Below are positions 62,782 through 64,000 of a stretch of DNA of 64,000 bases, piece after piece. Positions within the stretch are counted from its first letter, which is position 1; every line of letters begins with the position of its first letter. The translations under genes were made by a program, and so were the position numbers. The stretch comes from Corynebacterium frankenforstense. Lineage in GTDB: Bacteria; Actinomycetota; Actinomycetes; Mycobacteriales; Mycobacteriaceae. The DNA is taken from positions 124,001 through 188,000 of the forward strand of contig NZ_JASODI010000003.1 in NCBI RefSeq assembly GCF_030211955.1, written 5' to 3'. The notes below the pieces were generated by a model. That model saw only the letters and a program-made list of their open reading frames with translations. It did not search any database and was not told the DNA's origin.

Positions 62782-63645
62782 GTGTCCTTTCTGCTCCTCC
62801 TCATCGTCATCGGCGCCGGGATCGCCATCTGGGCGCAGTCGAACAAGAAGAAGGAGATCGGCCGCGAGCGTGCCTCCTTCGCCGACGCGCAGGCCGACGC
62901 CCGCCGCTGGATCGAGCGCCTCGGCTCGCAGGTGCTGACGCTCTCCGGCAACGACACCGCCTCCACCCAGGCGCTGGCCGACGCCTCCGAGCGCTACAAC
63001 GCCGCCTCGGCCGCCATCGGACAGGCCGAGACGGTCAAGCAGGCGCAGCTCGCCCGCGAGTCCGCGCTCGAGGGCCTGCACTACGTCAACGCGGCCCGCG
63101 AGATCATGGGCCTGCCCGCCGGCCCCGAGCTGCCGCCGCTGGCCGGCCAGCGCGCCGCCGGCAAGGTCACCGAGCGCCGCACCATCGAGCACGACGGCCA
63201 GCAGATCACGGCCTCGCCCGAGGCGAGCGCGGACACCCCGAACTACTACCCCGGCGGCAAGGTCGCGGGCCGCCCGGTTCCGGCTGGCTGGTACTCGACC
63301 CCGTGGTGGGCCCCGGCCATGGCCACCGGCCTGTGGACCGCCGGCTCGGTGATGATGTTCTCCGCGCTCTTCTCCGGCATGTCCGGCGTGGGCTACTCCG
63401 CCCACGCCTTCGAGGACGGCTACGGCTCCGGTTACGAGGACGGCCTGGCCGACGGCGCGGAGGGCGCCGACGGCGACATGGGCGACGCCGGGGACATGGG
63501 CGACGGCGGCGACATGGGTGGAGACACGGGCGGCGACGGCGGCGGCTTCTTCGGCGGTGACGGCGGATTCTTCGGCGGCGACGGCGGCGGGTTCGACTTC
63601 GGCGGCGACGGCGGGGGCTTCGACTTCGGCGGCTTCGACTTCTAG
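62782..63645 (+). CDS. Membrane protein with Gly/Asp/Phe repeat tail
   Basis: 287 residues from GTG 62782 (MSFLLLLIVIGAGIAIWAQS), preferred because it starts directly at the membrane helix; a GTG four codons earlier is possible. N-terminal helix (1-18), a helical soluble part (about 20-120; ARRWIERLGSQVLTLSGND), a second hydrophobic stretch near 180-205 (WWAPAMATGLWTAGSVMMFSALFSGM), then GYGSGYEDGLADGAEGADGD and a tail of GGDGGG, GFDF and GGFFG units to the end. I cannot name a family with confidence. The tail resembles the Gly-rich ends of some bacterial surface or TPM-like proteins. Followed by a strong terminator. Confidence 0.78.
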   Translation: MSFLLLLIVIGAGIAIWAQSNKKKEIGRERASFADAQADARRWIERLGSQVLTLSGNDTASTQALADASERYNAASAAIGQAETVKQAQLARESALEGLHYVNAAREIMGLPAGPELPPLAGQRAAGKVTERRTIEHDGQQITASPEASADTPNYYPGGKVAGRPVPAGWYSTPWWAPAMATGLWTAGSVMMFSALFSGMSGVGYSAHAFEDGYGSGYEDGLADGAEGADGDMGDAGDMGDGGDMGGDTGGDGGGFFGGDGGFFGGDGGGFDFGGDGGGFDFGGFDF

Positions 63646-63680
63646 CCTGCACCCCTCCTTAATCTCCCACTTCCCCACCG

Positions 63681-63704
63681 ACCCCCGGACGTTAGTCCGG
63701 GGGT
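63681..63704 (+). terminator. Terminator after the Gly-tail protein gene
   Basis: Perfect stem ACCCCCGGAC/GTCCGGGGGT with loop GTTA, 35 bases after the stop; followed by CTCGTGCT, so the T-run is weak. Confidence 0.75.
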
Positions 63705-63827
63705 CTCGTGCTGCACGGGGTGGGGCGCGCCGACGGGGAGCGGCGGGACGTCGGCAATTACCCCGCCCGGCATGCGCTGACACCTAAACCGGTTCAGCAA
63801 CCGAAAACCCAGAAAGTGATTTACCTC

Positions 63828-63846
63828 ACCCGTTAGGCTGACCTTG
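63828..63846. promoter_or_regulatory. Partial DtxR-like box before the last gene
   Basis: The right part TTAGGCTGACCTTG fits the DtxR consensus TWAGSCTWACCTWA in 12 of 14 positions, but the left five bases do not match. It lies 40-58 bases before the GTG at 63886. Confidence 0.3.
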
Positions 63847-63885
63847 TTTCGCGCCGCAACCAACACCGTCAGGGAGGTCAGGACC

Positions 63886-64000
63886 GTGAGCAACGACAGA
63901 ACCGAGATGACCGGGACGGGCCCGGCAGACACCGCGGGCGCGGGGCAGCCCACCGCCGTCGGGGACGACTCCGCCGGCAAGCCGCTGCGCAGCTGGACCG
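63886..64000 (+). CDS. Start of an unknown gene, cut by window edge
   Basis: GTG with GGGAGG ten bases upstream opens a frame of 38 residues that runs off the right edge: polar, Thr/Ala/Gly/Asp-rich (MSNDRTEMTGTGPADTAGAG), ending with KPLRSWT. A polar lead-in before a membrane protein or transporter would fit, but no family can be named. Confidence 0.6.
   Translation, partial: MSNDRTEMTGTGPADTAGAGQPTAVGDDSAGKPLRSWT

Overview
The window is a very GC-rich chromosomal segment that reads as a Corynebacterium. The gene order rplU-rpmA-obgE-proB, then rne, ndk, folC-valS, mdh, clpX, pcaJI/pcaRFDO, pcaHGBC and clpP2-clpP1-tig is, from memory of C. glutamicum, the same core order found there. Many genes start 6-8 bases after a TANNNT -10 box, so they look leaderless, which is common in this group. 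Species cannot be named from the sequence alone. I saw no insertion sequence, phage, CRISPR array or rRNA.

Layout. 1-8.9 kb: proB (cut by the edge), obgE, rpmA, rplU, a very long RNase E/G, a membrane protein with a winged-helix tail, a thioesterase and ndk. 9-11.4 kb: a secreted, membrane-anchored phosphatase behind a PhoR-box-like repeat, and a frameshifted membrane-protein gene. 11.4-23.4 kb: DUF4233-folC-valS, a drug-type exporter, an Hsp70-like protein, mdh, a TetR regulator and clpX. 23.5-35.8 kb: a complete protocatechuate (beta-ketoadipate) branch with pobA and the transporter pcaK. 36-43.4 kb: a phd-type phenylpropanoid cluster. 43.5-49.4 kb: an acyl-CoA ligase, a TetR regulator and a fadB/fadA pair. 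49.4-54.1 kb: vitamin B6 genes pdxR, a degenerate Nnr-like gene, pdxS and pdxT. 54.1-59.2 kb: a uridine-kinase-like protein, D-serine dehydratase, a secreted beta-propeller protein and an SDR. 59.3-62.6 kb: clpP2-clpP1, tig, tRNA-Pro and tRNA-Gly. 62.8-64 kb: a Gly/Asp/Phe-tailed membrane protein and the start of an unknown gene.

How it fits together. PhdT/PhdA would import and activate p-coumarate-type acids, and PhdD/E/B/C would shorten the side chain to 4-hydroxybenzoate-type acids. PobA makes protocatechuate, PcaGH opens the ring, and PcaB, C, D, IJ and F carry it to succinyl-CoA and acetyl-CoA. One contiguous 20 kb block therefore encodes lignin-monomer uptake through to central metabolism. 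Regulators PcaR (IclR), PcaO (LAL/LuxR) and PhdR (MarR) lie inside it. I find a shared PcaR-type dyad in front of pcaI and pcaH at the same distance from the -10 box, and a pair of conserved boxes flanking phdR. A separate perfect palindrome sits at the start of the fadA transcript. The stretch between pcaH and clpP2 looks like a variable aromatic/lipid catabolism island between conserved anchors.
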